DNA of 64,000 bases, taken from contig JADJPD010000023.1 of NCBI GenBank assembly GCA_016713435.1, positions 7,558 through 71,557 of the forward strand. The letters run 5' to 3'. This DNA is from Gemmatimonadota bacterium. Its GTDB lineage: Bacteria > Gemmatimonadota > Gemmatimonadetes > Gemmatimonadales > GWC2-71-9. Positions 45,488 to 53,771 of the stretch are shown in pieces (the stretch's first letter is position 1; the number at the start of each line of letters is the position of its first letter). Below the pieces are notes generated by a model that saw only the letters and a program-made list of their open reading frames with translations, was not told where the DNA came from and searched no databases. Position numbers and translations under genes: made by a program.

Positions 45488-45527
45488 ACATCCCCGCCAC
45501 CGGTCACGGGCCCGGTGGCGGGGATGT
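45488..45527. terminator. 16 bp perfect hairpin downstream of the 45542 gene
   Basis: ACATCCCCGCCACCGG (45488-45503) is the exact reverse complement of 45512-45527, loop 8 nt. It begins 14 bp beyond the stop of the minus-strand gene at 45542. It has no U-tract but is the longest perfect stem seen here. Confidence 0.6.
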
Positions 45528-45541
45528 CTGGGGTCATGCGC

Positions 45542-46240
45542 CTAACTGTTGCCCGACTGGTCCGCCGGCGGCGTCGCCGGCTTGGCGCTCGCCGACTTCT
45601 TCCGCGCCTTGGGCCACGGGATCCTCCGGGCTTCCCGCCACTGCGCCAGCAGCGTCGGGTCGTCCTGCAGTTGCACCCGATGAATGGCGTCGAGCTCCTT
45701 GAGGACGTCCATGATCTCATCGGCCACTTCCTTCATGCCCTTGCGGGCGAGGCCGGCGGCGCGCGTGCCGCCGTAGCCCGTGTCGGGCAGCGCCGCGAAC
45801 TCGGCCAGCGCCGTCGCCAGCTGGTCCGGGAGGCCGGGTTTCATGCCCACCGCCACGAACTGCTCGACGTGGGCCTGGAGATTGGTAAGCACCGTCTGCG
45901 CCAGCACCAGGAACTCCGCGGGCTTGTCGGTGTCCCGCCGCGGCACGTTGAACTGCGCCGCCTTGACCGGGTCCCCCCGGAAGATCACCTGGGCCCAGAG
46001 CGCCACGGGCCGCAGGAGATGATAGCGGATGCGCCGATCGAGGCTCTCCCGCTGGGACGTGGCCCATTCGCGCAGGCCGAGGCCGGACTCCTTCTGACTG
46101 GCCAGGGCATGGGCCTTGGCCGTGAGCGCCGTGAGCTTCGCGACCAGCGCGGCCACGACGGGAACCTCCATGCTGTGGGCGCGGCAGAAGTCGAGCACCC
46201 TGCCGGCGGCCACGAGCAGGGCCACCAGGACGACGTACAT
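45542..46240 (-). CDS. Membrane-anchored protein of unknown function
   Basis: 232 residues, not recognised. One N-terminal helix (MYVVLVALLVAAGRVLDFC) anchors it; the rest is helical and charged, ending in a Lys/Ala/Ser/Pro tail that may be disordered. The ATG at 46240 has a GAGGTGG box about 5 nt upstream, which decides for it over the open frame reaching 46585. It points away from the repeat array at 46569-46941; a long hairpin follows its stop. Confidence 0.6.
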   Translation of the reverse strand: MYVVLVALLVAAGRVLDFCRAHSMEVPVVAALVAKLTALTAKAHALASQKESGLGLREWATSQRESLDRRIRYHLLRPVALWAQVIFRGDPVKAAQFNVPRRDTDKPAEFLVLAQTVLTNLQAHVEQFVAVGMKPGLPDQLATALAEFAALPDTGYGGTRAAGLARKGMKEVADEIMDVLKELDAIHRVQLQDDPTLLAQWREARRIPWPKARKKSASAKPATPPADQSGNS

Positions 46241-46568
46241 AAACCACCTCGTGAGTTGTCCACCGGATGAGGCAGGGGAGCGCGGCGCCCGTGGCAGCCC
46301 GTCCTGCGGGTCGCGCGCATCCGTACGCGGCCCGGCAGGATCGGTGTGTGGCATTTGTCGTGCCAACACGCGGGAAGTTGCGTCGTCGTGAATATCTATC
46401 CGGCGTATCTGGCGGCGGGACTTGCGGTTACGCCCCCGCAATCGGCGCGGAAAACGGCGCGGACCGCTGGCGCGCGGCTCACATTCTTTCGTTCTCCAGC
46501 GATCAGGTCGCTCTGGAGCATGAAGAAAACCTCCGGCGTCACGGAAGCAGCGGGTGCGGTCCGGTGCG
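46241..46568. other. Divergent intergenic region without recognisable gene
   Basis: This 328 bp segment separates the minus-strand gene from the repeat array. It is less GC-rich than coding DNA around it. It has an inverted repeat, TTGCGG (46422-46427) with CCGCAA (46436-46441). Short open frames here (for instance 46346-46588) lack ribosome sites and protein-like composition. It should hold the promoter of the 45542 gene. Confidence 0.4.
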
Positions 46569-46941
46569 ATGAGGTCCGCGCCCATTAGGTGATGGCGGCG
46601 GCCGTTGCATAATTCCCCCGCCCATTACATGATGGCGCCGCCCATTAGATGACCGGGCCGGCCACCGACATGAGGGAAACGCCCAATGACATGATGGAAC
46701 CGGCGATGGACATGAGGGATTCGGCCGCGGAGATGAGAGACGCGGCCAAGAAGATGAGGGACGCCGCCATTAGATGAGGACGAGGCCCGCGGTCATGCCG
46801 GGCGCCGACATTAGGTGAAGGGAACGGCCGCGGGCATGAGGGTGGCGCTTCATCACATGAGGGATTCCGCCACGGGCATGAGGGAAACGGTCACGGGCGT
46901 GAGGGAATCGGCCGCCGACATGATGCCGGCGGCGGGCAAGG
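46569..46941. repeat. Array of 18 degenerate 20/21-bp tandem repeats
   Basis: A core like (C)ATGAGGGA recurs at 46569, 46589, 46609, 46629, 46649, 46670, 46691, 46712, 46733, 46754, 46774, 46795, 46815, 46836, 46857, 46878, 46899 and 46920. Spacings are only 20 or 21 bp. Two unit types exist: CCATTA(g/c)ATGA units, mainly 20 bp, and GACATGAGGGANNCGGCC units, mainly 21 bp. Conservation is about 9-10 positions per unit. The mean is close to two turns of B-DNA, so all cores lie on one face. The mixture of 20 and 21 breaks any single reading frame across the array, although five adjacent 21 bp units make a short heptapeptide frame. No spacers are present, so it is not a CRISPR. Confidence 0.8.
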
Positions 46942-47058
46942 GAGGGGGACTGGCGGGAGGGCGAGGTGTGGTGAGCGACCGGCGCCGGCCGGATCCTCCG
47001 CCCCTCCAGCGCGCCGGTCCCGCGCCGCACCTTGGGGACGGCGCGGGAGGCGCCGCTC

Positions 47059-47499
47059 ATGGCCCTGACCATCATCATGGTGTGGTTTCTCGGAATCGGC
47101 GTGCTGACGGCCGCCGGTGTCATCGCCCTCGCCCGTCGCTGGCTCACCCCGCGGTCGGAGGCGGCGTTCCTGGGGCTCCTCCTCCTTCCGGTGGCCGGGG
47201 TGTACCTCGCCTTCGCCACCTACTTCCACGCGCCGGAGGCGATCCGGCTCGTGGCCGGGCAGGTGGTGGTGATCGGCCTGCTCGGGCTGGTGGGGATGCG
47301 GATGCCGGTGGTCGCGGCGGCGGGGTGGGTGCTGCACGGGGGATGGGACCTGTGGCATGAAGTGGCCAGCCACGGCGCCGGCGGCCTGCGGCCGTGGATG
47401 ACGCCCATCCCGCTCGCCTACGGCGTCTTCTGTGCGGCGGTGGACTGGGTCATCGCGGGATACCTGCTGCGAGGGCGGGGGGAGCGCGGGGAGGGGTAG
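47059..47499 (+). CDS. Small four-helix membrane protein
   Basis: 146 residues with four hydrophobic stretches (about 3-22, 34-51, 60-80 and 115-138). A GWVLHGGWDLWHEVA motif precedes the last helix; the Trp/His/Asp arrangement is reminiscent of DUF6010-type membrane proteins, but I cannot assign it. The ATG at 47059 has GGGAGG 8 nt upstream. It is the first gene after the repeat array (118 bp from its end), so the array may control it. Confidence 0.65.
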   Translation: MALTIIMVWFLGIGVLTAAGVIALARRWLTPRSEAAFLGLLLLPVAGVYLAFATYFHAPEAIRLVAGQVVVIGLLGLVGMRMPVVAAAGWVLHGGWDLWHEVASHGAGGLRPWMTPIPLAYGVFCAAVDWVIAGYLLRGRGERGEG

Positions 47500-47670
47500 G
47501 GTCCGTCTCAACACTCCTTGATGCATGGCCACCCGCTCGCGCCGCCGTCCGGACGATCCAGCCTACATTTCCCGCCATGTGCACTCCCGTGAATCCGGCA
47601 GGCATCCCCGTGCCGTAGGGCCGCTGCCGGCGGACGTGACTTCCGTGACTCCTCTCTCCGGGAACCTCCC

Positions 47671-48000
47671 ATGAACCCCGACTGGTACCTCGCCCAGGTC
47701 CTCGCCAGCCTGATTGCCGCGCTCCCCTGGCTGCTCGGAGCGCTGGGCACCGTGGCCGTGGTGTCGTTCAGCCCGCTCGGCCGGGCACTGCTCCGTCACC
47801 TCCGCGAGCGCCAGCGCGACGCCGAGCTGTCCGACGCGCTGCTGCAGGAGATCGGCGAACTCCGCGCCCTGCTCGGCGAGACCTTGGAGCGCCTCGACGC
47901 CACCGAGCGACGGCTGGCCCAGCCGCTGCCGGCGCTTCCGCCGGCCGGGAGTGCGCTGGTGGCACCGCCGCGGGAGACTCAGGCGAACACGCCGCACTGA
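47671..48000 (+). CDS. Small membrane-anchored coiled-coil protein
   Basis: 109 residues: one N-terminal helix in the membrane (about 8-32, 'LASLIAALPWLLGALGTVAVVSF'), then a charged helix (LRERQRDAELSDALLQEIGELRALLGETLERLDATERRL) of clear coiled-coil heptads, then a Pro/Ala tail. Function unknown. It lies 177 bp upstream of a transporter. Confidence 0.6.
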   Translation: MNPDWYLAQVLASLIAALPWLLGALGTVAVVSFSPLGRALLRHLRERQRDAELSDALLQEIGELRALLGETLERLDATERRLAQPLPALPPAGSALVAPPRETQANTPH

Positions 48001-48177
48001 CGCGAGGCCCCGGCGCGAATGCCCGCGCGTCCTCGCCCCCAGACTGGACGAGGACCCGCGCGGCGGGCCGCTCCGGCCGGCGGCCCCCCCGGGATGAAGC
48101 CCGGGGCCGGGAGGGACCGCTTGTCCACCGCACCACGCCGCGGCGATCTTCCCGCCCTCTGCCCAAGGGACTGGCGC

Positions 48178-49194
48178 GTGACGAGTGTGGAGCCGAGCTA
48201 CGGATCCGACCGGACGGGACTGGTGTGGGGCTTCCGCTTTGCGCCGGGCGGGACGGCCGAGCCCATCGACGCCGAGAATGCCCTGCTCCTGCTGGACCGG
48301 CTCGGCCCCCACGCCGAGCCGGGCTTCGTCTGGCTCCATTTCAACCTGGCCAATGCCGCGACCGAGCGCTGGTTTCGCCAGGTGGGTCGTCTTCCCCCCG
48401 CCTACCTGGAGAACCTGAACGAGACGCTGGGCTCCACCCGCGTGGAGCAGGCGGACGCGTGGCTGGTCGCCACCATGCACGACGTGCTCTTCGACTTCAC
48501 CTTTGACCCGGCCGACGTGGCCACGCTCCATCTCTGCGTGGGTCCCGGGCTGGTCGTGAGCGCGCGCAGCCGGCCCCTCCGGTCCGTGGATCGCCTGCGC
48601 GCCTCGGTGAAGGCGGGGGTGCAGTTCCGGACACCGGCCGAACTGCTGGGCCACCTGCTGCGGGACCAGGCCGACGTGCTGGTGGACATCGTCCGGCAGG
48701 TGACGCGCCGGGTGGACCAGATCGAGGACAACCTGCTCGACCGCCGCGTGGCCGCCCGCCGCGAGGAGCTGGCCGGCCTGCGGCGCCTGCTGGTGCGGCT
48801 GCAGCGGTTGCTCGCCCCCGAGCCGGCCGCCCTGTTCCGCCTGCTCACCAGCCCGCCGGACTGGACCGACGAGGACGACGTGCAGGCCCTGCGCTCGTCC
48901 GCGGAGGAGTTCTCGACGGTGGTCGCCGATTCGGCCGCGCTGGTGGAGCGGGTGAAGCTGATCCAGGAAGAGCTGGCCGCCCTGGTGAGCGAGCAGACCA
49001 ACCGGACCCTGTTCCTCCTCACCTTCGTGACGGTCCTGGCCCTCCCCATCAACCTGATCGCGGGCCTCTTCGGCATGAACGTCGGCGGCATTCCCATGGC
49101 CGAGCACCGGCACGGGTTCGCCGTGGTGGTGCTGCTCGTGCTGGTGGTGACCGGCGCCGCCGGCTACCTCGTCATCCGGCGAACCCAAGACTGA
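48178..49194 (+). CDS. zntB: ZntB/CorA-type divalent cation transporter
   Basis: 338 residues. A large N-terminal cytoplasmic domain ends in a long helix (RRVDQIEDNLLDRRVAARREEL), then two C-terminal helices with the GMNVGGIP loop between them; GxN with this context is the CorA/ZntB selectivity motif, and GMNVGG-P favours ZntB. GTG 48178 is chosen because AAGGGA lies 7 nt upstream and gives the family length; the frame is open from 48019. It moves zinc or magnesium ions across the inner membrane. A hairpin follows at 49196-49213. Confidence 0.87.
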   Translation: MTSVEPSYGSDRTGLVWGFRFAPGGTAEPIDAENALLLLDRLGPHAEPGFVWLHFNLANAATERWFRQVGRLPPAYLENLNETLGSTRVEQADAWLVATMHDVLFDFTFDPADVATLHLCVGPGLVVSARSRPLRSVDRLRASVKAGVQFRTPAELLGHLLRDQADVLVDIVRQVTRRVDQIEDNLLDRRVAARREELAGLRRLLVRLQRLLAPEPAALFRLLTSPPDWTDEDDVQALRSSAEEFSTVVADSAALVERVKLIQEELAALVSEQTNRTLFLLTFVTVLALPINLIAGLFGMNVGGIPMAEHRHGFAVVVLLVLVVTGAAGYLVIRRTQD

Positions 49195-49195
49195 C

Positions 49196-49213
49196 ACCGC
49201 GGACCGCCGCGGT
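49196..49213 (+). terminator. Hairpin after the cation transporter
   Basis: ACCGCGG-ACCG-CCGCGGT begins 2 bp after the TGA, followed by TTCCTTCC, moderately T-rich. Confidence 0.5.
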
Positions 49214-49235
49214 TCCTTCCGCCCTCAGGACGTCA

Positions 49236-50264
49236 ATGGCTCCGTCGCCGTGGCCGTTCCGGCCGCTCGCCGCCCTCCTCCTCCTGGCCAGCAGCGCGTG
49301 CCGCCCGGCGGCGCGCGCCGAGGAGGCGCCCGCGGCCGCGCTCGCCTACCCGGCCGACCATCACATGCACCTCGGCTCCGCCGACCTCTGCGCCCGCCTG
49401 CCGGCGGAAGAGCCGTGCGGAAGCTACCGCACCCCGCTCTCGGTGCTGGCCGAGGACGCGGTGCGCGCCCTCGACGCGGCGCACGTGGGGAAGGGCATGG
49501 TGTTCTCCGCGGCGTACCTCTATGGCCTGCCGGAGTTCAAGCTGCCGCCGGATTCGGTGGCGTACTGGATGCGCCGCGAGAACGAGTTCACCGCGGCCGA
49601 GGTCGCCAAGGCGCCGGACCGTTTGGTGGGAATGATGTCGGTGGACCCGCTGGCCCCCGCGGCATTGGACGAGATCGCGCGCTGGAGGGGGAGCCCGCTG
49701 CTGCGCGGGCTCAAGATGCACCTGTTCGCCAACAAGGTGGACGTGCGGGATCCGGCGCAGCGTGACCGGCTCGGTGCGGTGTTCCAGGCGGCGGGGGAGG
49801 CGGGGATGCCCATCGTGGTGCACGTCGGCGGGGCGCCGTTCGGGGCGGCCGAGGCGGGGCTGTTCCTGCGCGAGGTGCTGCCGCGGGCGGGAGGGCGGCC
49901 GGTGCAGGTGGCGCATGGAGCGGGCGGTGGCCTGCCGCCCAACGGGCCACGGCACGTGGCCGTGCTCCGGGCCTTCGCCGACCAGATCGTCGCCCACGGC
50001 CCCGGCACCGACAGCCTCTACTTCGACCTCTCCTACTTCGTGTGGAAGGACGAGGACGCCGCGGCCGTGGCCCAGCTGCTGGTCGAGGTGCGGCGCATCG
50101 GGGTGGAACGGTTCTTCTTCGCGTCGGACTTCGACGTGCAGACGGTGGTGGCGGCGGCCGCCGCCGTGGACTCGCTCCCGCTCACCCCCGAGGAGCGCGC
50201 GGTCGTGGCGCGTTCCTGTGCACCGTGGGTGTGCGGGGCGGCGTCACCCGCCGCCTCGCCCTGA
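49236..50264 (+). CDS. Amidohydrolase-family lipoprotein
   Basis: 342 residues with lipobox LASSAC. The metal-site motif DHHMHL near residue 42, HLFANKVDV, HVGGAP, VAHGAGGG and ASDFDVQ spread over a TIM barrel as in amidohydrolase-2 (PF04909) proteins. It would be exposed to the periplasm. Substrate unknown. It lies alone, convergent with the sdpI-like gene whose stop is one base away from its own. Confidence 0.78.
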   Translation: MAPSPWPFRPLAALLLLASSACRPAARAEEAPAAALAYPADHHMHLGSADLCARLPAEEPCGSYRTPLSVLAEDAVRALDAAHVGKGMVFSAAYLYGLPEFKLPPDSVAYWMRRENEFTAAEVAKAPDRLVGMMSVDPLAPAALDEIARWRGSPLLRGLKMHLFANKVDVRDPAQRDRLGAVFQAAGEAGMPIVVHVGGAPFGAAEAGLFLREVLPRAGGRPVQVAHGAGGGLPPNGPRHVAVLRAFADQIVAHGPGTDSLYFDLSYFVWKDEDAAAVAQLLVEVRRIGVERFFFASDFDVQTVVAAAAAVDSLPLTPEERAVVARSCAPWVCGAASPAASP

Positions 50265-50265
50265 C

Positions 50266-50922
50266 CTAGCGCGCCCGCCCCACGGAGCCCGCCTGCTCCT
50301 GTCGCCACACCAGGTACGAGTACACGACCGAGCCGAGCCCGGCCGCCACGCTGAAGCCGATGGCCGCGGTGAATGCCCATTTCGATGATGCGGCCGTGGC
50401 CACCAGGACCGCCAGGCCCGCCAGCACGAACGCGATCCCGCCGAACCGGTGGGTCTTCCGCCACACCGTGTCGCTCGAGAGCGTCCACGGCGTGCGGATC
50501 CCCATGAACCAGTTGGGGCGGACCCGGCTCATGAGGTTGCCCACCAGCACGAGCAGCGCGCCGAGGAAGAGCCCCGTGAGCCGGGTGAGATCCACGGCCC
50601 AGCCCAGGGCCTTCCCGAGGACCAGCACCTGGATGGCGGACAGGAGGACCACCACGGCGTTGGCCACCGTCCAGTAGGTGGAGCCGAACTGCTCGTAGTT
50701 GGCGGCGCGCGGGTCGATGCGCGGGAGCACCAGGAAGACCAGCGCCAGGGCTAGCCCCAGCAGCGGCAGCACCAGGGCGGCCGTGCCGCGCGACGACCAG
50801 CCGTTGGGGACACCCTCGAAATCGAAGTGCGTCGCGACCTCGGCCGGCAGGTGCGGGTAGGCCCACACGCCGAACGCCACGGCGGCGAGCACCGCCACCA
50901 GTCCCGGGAGCATCTTCTTCAT
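50266..50922 (-). CDS. SdpI-like membrane protein
   Basis: 218 residues and about six helices. The N-terminal DUF1648 part (PAEVATHFDFEGVPNGWSSR) and the C-terminal SdpI signature (NWFMGIRTPWTLSSDTVWRKTHRFGG) are both intact. In Bacillus SdpI protects against the SdpC toxin and, with SdpR, forms a signal-responsive pair. Here it follows an ArsR-type gene by 3 bp, the same arrangement. No SdpC-like toxin gene is in the window. Confidence 0.86.
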   Translation of the reverse strand: MKKMLPGLVAVLAAVAFGVWAYPHLPAEVATHFDFEGVPNGWSSRGTAALVLPLLGLALALVFLVLPRIDPRAANYEQFGSTYWTVANAVVVLLSAIQVLVLGKALGWAVDLTRLTGLFLGALLVLVGNLMSRVRPNWFMGIRTPWTLSSDTVWRKTHRFGGIAFVLAGLAVLVATAASSKWAFTAAIGFSVAAGLGSVVYSYLVWRQEQAGSVGRAR

Positions 50923-50925
50923 GGC

Positions 50926-51198
50926 TCAGCCTTTCTTCCGCTTCCGCCCGGCGAAGCCCAGCAGGTGCTGGACCACGTCCTGGAACACGGTGGTGTTGAG
51001 GGAATACCGGATGAAGTTCCCCTCGCGGGTGGCGAGGACCAGGTTCGCGTCCTTGAGCGCCGCCAGGTGGTGCGAGACCGACGCCCACGCGATGGGAAAG
51101 CGCTCGGCGATCTCGCCCGCGGTCAGGTCCCCTTCCCGCAGCAGGGCCAGGATCTCCCGCCGGGTGGGATCGGCGAGCGCCTTGAAGGTCTTGTCCAT
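50926..51198 (-). CDS. ArsR-family regulator (SdpR-like)
   Basis: 90 residues, a winged-helix repressor: MDKTFKALADPTRREILALL then TAGEIAERFPIAWASVSHHLAALKDANLV and a short basic tail. No arsenic or metal cysteine motif is visible, so it fits the SdpR-like branch. ATG 51198 is chosen as the family start. It is first in an operon with sdpI and probably controls itself: the promoter area at 51205-51233 has a direct repeat. Confidence 0.86.
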   Translation of the reverse strand: MDKTFKALADPTRREILALLREGDLTAGEIAERFPIAWASVSHHLAALKDANLVLATREGNFIRYSLNTTVFQDVVQHLLGFAGRKRKKG

Positions 51199-51204
51199 GG
51201 CCCG

Positions 51205-51233
51205 ATCTAATAAGACGAACATCTAAATGCAAG
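51205..51233 (-). promoter_or_regulatory. Putative promoter/operator of the arsR-sdpI pair
   Basis: ATCTAA occurs at 51205-51210 and at 51221-51226 (16 bp apart) in an AT-rich island right before the regulator's ATG. On the minus strand TTGCAT and TTAGAT are 16 bp apart, overlapping these repeats, as expected for an autorepressed gene. Confidence 0.4.
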
Positions 51234-51362
51234 CGGCGGGGCCGGATCCTGACATCCTCTTGAGGGCCGCGCCGGGGGCGCGCCCCAGTGGCACGGGCCC
51301 GGCCGTGCGGGTAGACTGCTGGCCGTGAACCTGACGACATCCCCTCCCGCCCGCGCCGGCGC

Positions 51363-53258
51363 ATGACCGCCCCGTCCCCCGCGTTCCTGGAGCTGCAGGC
51401 GGCCGTGGCCGGCGAGTACTCGCTGGTGCGGGAGCTGGGCCGTGGCGGGATGGGGATCGTCTACCTGGCCCGCGACGTCCAGCTCGACCGCGACGTGGCC
51501 ATCAAGGTGCTGCCGGGGCACCTGGCCGAGAGCGCGGCGTTCCGCGAGCGCTTCCTGCGGGAGGCGCGGGTGGCGGCCGGCCTCTCCCATCCGCACATCG
51601 TGCCCATCCATCGCGTCGGCGAGGCCGGCGGCTTCGTGTTCTTCGTGATGGCCTACATCGAGGGCGAGACGCTCGGCCAGCGGCTCCGCACCCGGGGCCC
51701 GCTGCCCCCGGCCGAGGCGGCGCGGGTGCTGCGCGAGGTGGCGTGGGCGCTGGCGTACGCGCACGGGCGCGGCATCGTGCACCGTGACGTGAAGCCCGAC
51801 AACATCCTGCTCGAGGCGGGCACCAGGCGCGCGCTGGTGTCCGACTTCGGGATCGCGAGCGGCGGTGGCCAGCCCGGGCCCGACACCGACCCGGGCAAGC
51901 TGATGGGCACCGCCCACTTCATGAGCCCCGAGCAGGCGAGCGGCCTCCCGGTGGATGGCCGGAGCGACCTGTACGCGCTGGGCGTGGTGGGCTACCTGAC
52001 GGTGAGCGGCCGGCTGCCCTTCGAGGCGGCCAACCTCCCCGCGCTGCTGGTGCGGCAGGCGAGTGAGCCGGCCCCCGGCGTGCTCGCGGCGGCGCCCGGG
52101 TTGCCGCGGTCGCTGGCGCAGGCCATCGACGCCTGCCTGGCGCGCGACCCGGACGAGCGGCCGCAGGACGGGGAGGCGCTCGCGGCCGCCCTGGCACCGC
52201 CCGCCGAGACCAGGCCCGCCCTGCCGCCCACCCTCCGCGCCTGGCTCGGCGCCCGGAACCCGCTGCTGGTGCCCTATCTCGGCTGGTCGGGGGGATTCGG
52301 CACGCTGATGCTGGTGAACTTCGTGGTGTGGATCACCGGCAACCGGCCGGCCGGGTTCTCCGACATCGCGCTGCTCGCAGGCATCGCGTCGGCACCGCTC
52401 CTGCCGATCGTCGGCTTCCACCTGAACCAGGCGCGGCGGCAATTCCGCGCCGGGCACACGCTGGCGGACCTCAGGGCCGCCCTGGAAGTGGCGCGGCGCG
52501 AGCGGGCCGAGAGCGAGGCGCTCTCCCGCGATCCCGTGGAGCCGGCGAGCCACCGGCTGCTCCGCATGGCGACCGTCAGTGCGGGGACGTGGTTCGGCGT
52601 GACCATGGGCTACGTCCTGGCGGGCGTCCTGCACGAGAACCGGGGGCAGGCGCTGTGGGTGCTGCTGCCGTTGTTGACCACGATGTTCCTTGGTGCCGTC
52701 AGCAACGCGCTCGACGTGCAGTTCATCCCCCCCCGGCTGCGGGAGTGGTGGCAGACCGGCGTCCGCGACCGCCTCTGGAACAGCCACCTCGGGGGCTGGA
52801 TCGCACGGAAGCTCGGGGCGCCGGAGCGGAGCACGGCGGTGGGCGGCGGCGTGTTCCGGGCCACGGAGGTGGCGCTCGGCGTGGCGGCCGCGGAGCTCTT
52901 CGCCGCGCTGCCGGCGGCGTACCGCGCGCAGCTCGCGGCGCTGCCGGCCACCATCGAGGCGCTCGAGGCGCGGGCCGCCGAGGCGCGGGCGGAGCTGGAG
53001 CGGCTGGCCGCCCTCGGCGGCAGCGGGGCGAGGGACGGCGGGGCCCTCGCGGCACGCCAGCGCGCGGCCCAGGCGCACCTGGCCGACAGCGTCGCGGCGC
53101 TCGAGGGGGTGCGGCTCGACCTGCTCCGCCTCCACGCGGGCAATGCCGACCTGGCGCCGCTCACCACGTTGCTCGAGGCCGCGCGGCAGATCGGTGAGGA
53201 CGCGGGCCGCCTCGCCGAGGCCGAGCGCGAGGTGCACGACGCGACGACGCGGCCGTGA
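51363..53258 (+). CDS. Membrane serine/threonine protein kinase
   Basis: 631 residues. The kinase domain (20-280) has GRGGMGIVYLA, Lys48, HRDVKPDN with Asp142, DFG with Asp161 and GTAHFMSPEQ; all catalytic residues are present, as in PknB-type kinases. Then come about four helices (about 300-450, 'GFGTLMLVNFVVWIT', 'LLAGIASAPLLPIVG', 'SAGTWFGVTMGYVLAGV', 'LWVLLPLLTTMFLGAV') and a C-terminal Ala/Glu/Arg-rich coiled coil (about 520-625). It has no PASTA or TPR sensor. It is divergent from the arsR-sdpI pair by 164 bp. Confidence 0.92.
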   Translation: MTAPSPAFLELQAAVAGEYSLVRELGRGGMGIVYLARDVQLDRDVAIKVLPGHLAESAAFRERFLREARVAAGLSHPHIVPIHRVGEAGGFVFFVMAYIEGETLGQRLRTRGPLPPAEAARVLREVAWALAYAHGRGIVHRDVKPDNILLEAGTRRALVSDFGIASGGGQPGPDTDPGKLMGTAHFMSPEQASGLPVDGRSDLYALGVVGYLTVSGRLPFEAANLPALLVRQASEPAPGVLAAAPGLPRSLAQAIDACLARDPDERPQDGEALAAALAPPAETRPALPPTLRAWLGARNPLLVPYLGWSGGFGTLMLVNFVVWITGNRPAGFSDIALLAGIASAPLLPIVGFHLNQARRQFRAGHTLADLRAALEVARRERAESEALSRDPVEPASHRLLRMATVSAGTWFGVTMGYVLAGVLHENRGQALWVLLPLLTTMFLGAVSNALDVQFIPPRLREWWQTGVRDRLWNSHLGGWIARKLGAPERSTAVGGGVFRATEVALGVAAAELFAALPAAYRAQLAALPATIEALEARAAEARAELERLAALGGSGARDGGALAARQRAAQAHLADSVAALEGVRLDLLRLHAGNADLAPLTTLLEAARQIGEDAGRLAEAEREVHDATTRP

Positions 53259-53396
53259 GGAATGACGGGTGTGCCGGCAGCGGAAGGACCGTGGGGCGCC
53301 CACACCCACATCTGTTGGTGGGATGTGAGTGCGCGCGACCGCGCGCAACAGCGCGGTGGCGGACCCCCGACCCCAACCCCGAGTGAGGGCATGCCT

Positions 53397-53771
53397 ATGG
53401 CCGAGCCTCGCCTGACGGCGTTCGCGCCGCAGTTCCTGGTGGACGACCTTGCCCGGTCGATAGCCTCTTATGGAAAGCTCGGATTCCGGTTCGGGGAGCC
53501 TTGGGATGGCTTCTATGCGATTGGCCTGCGCGACGGGCTGGAGCTGCACCTCAAGGCGGCGCCGAAGCACGCCGCCGAGCGCGCGTTCCGCCGGACGCAC
53601 GAGCACCTGGACGCCGCGGCCGGCGTTGACGGGATCGAGGCGTTCCACGCGGAGTGTGCGGCGTCGGGCGTGCGGATCCTGCGGCCGCTGGCGCCCACGG
53701 CGTGGGGGACCCTGGACTTCTATGTGGAGGACCCGGACGGGTATGTGATCGCCTTCGGGGGGCGCCCATGA
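53397..53771 (+). CDS. VOC-family protein (glyoxalase/bleomycin-resistance fold)
   Basis: 124 residues, one VOC module: FAPQFLVDDLARSIASYGKLGFRFGE, LELHLKAAPKH, and EDPDGYVIAFG. The final Glu/Asp-Pro-Asp-Gly motif is typical. The ATG at 53397 has GAGGG 7 nt upstream; ATG 53391 is also in frame. Its stop overlaps the start of the next gene (ATGA). Substrate unknown. Confidence 0.85.
   Translation: MAEPRLTAFAPQFLVDDLARSIASYGKLGFRFGEPWDGFYAIGLRDGLELHLKAAPKHAAERAFRRTHEHLDAAAGVDGIEAFHAECAASGVRILRPLAPTAWGTLDFYVEDPDGYVIAFGGRP

Noticed and set aside
46346..46588. 80-codon plus-strand frame upstream of the repeat array
   Set aside because: No ribosome site, mixed composition and no family-like features; more likely intergenic.
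46569..46941. CRISPR array
   Set aside because: Units are contiguous, 20-21 bp and degenerate, with no identical repeats, no unique spacers and no cas genes nearby.
46770..47219. Minus-strand 149-codon frame with repeated RFPHARG-type peptides
   Set aside because: It is the antisense reading of the repeat array and of the 47059 gene, has no ribosome site and looks like a shadow.
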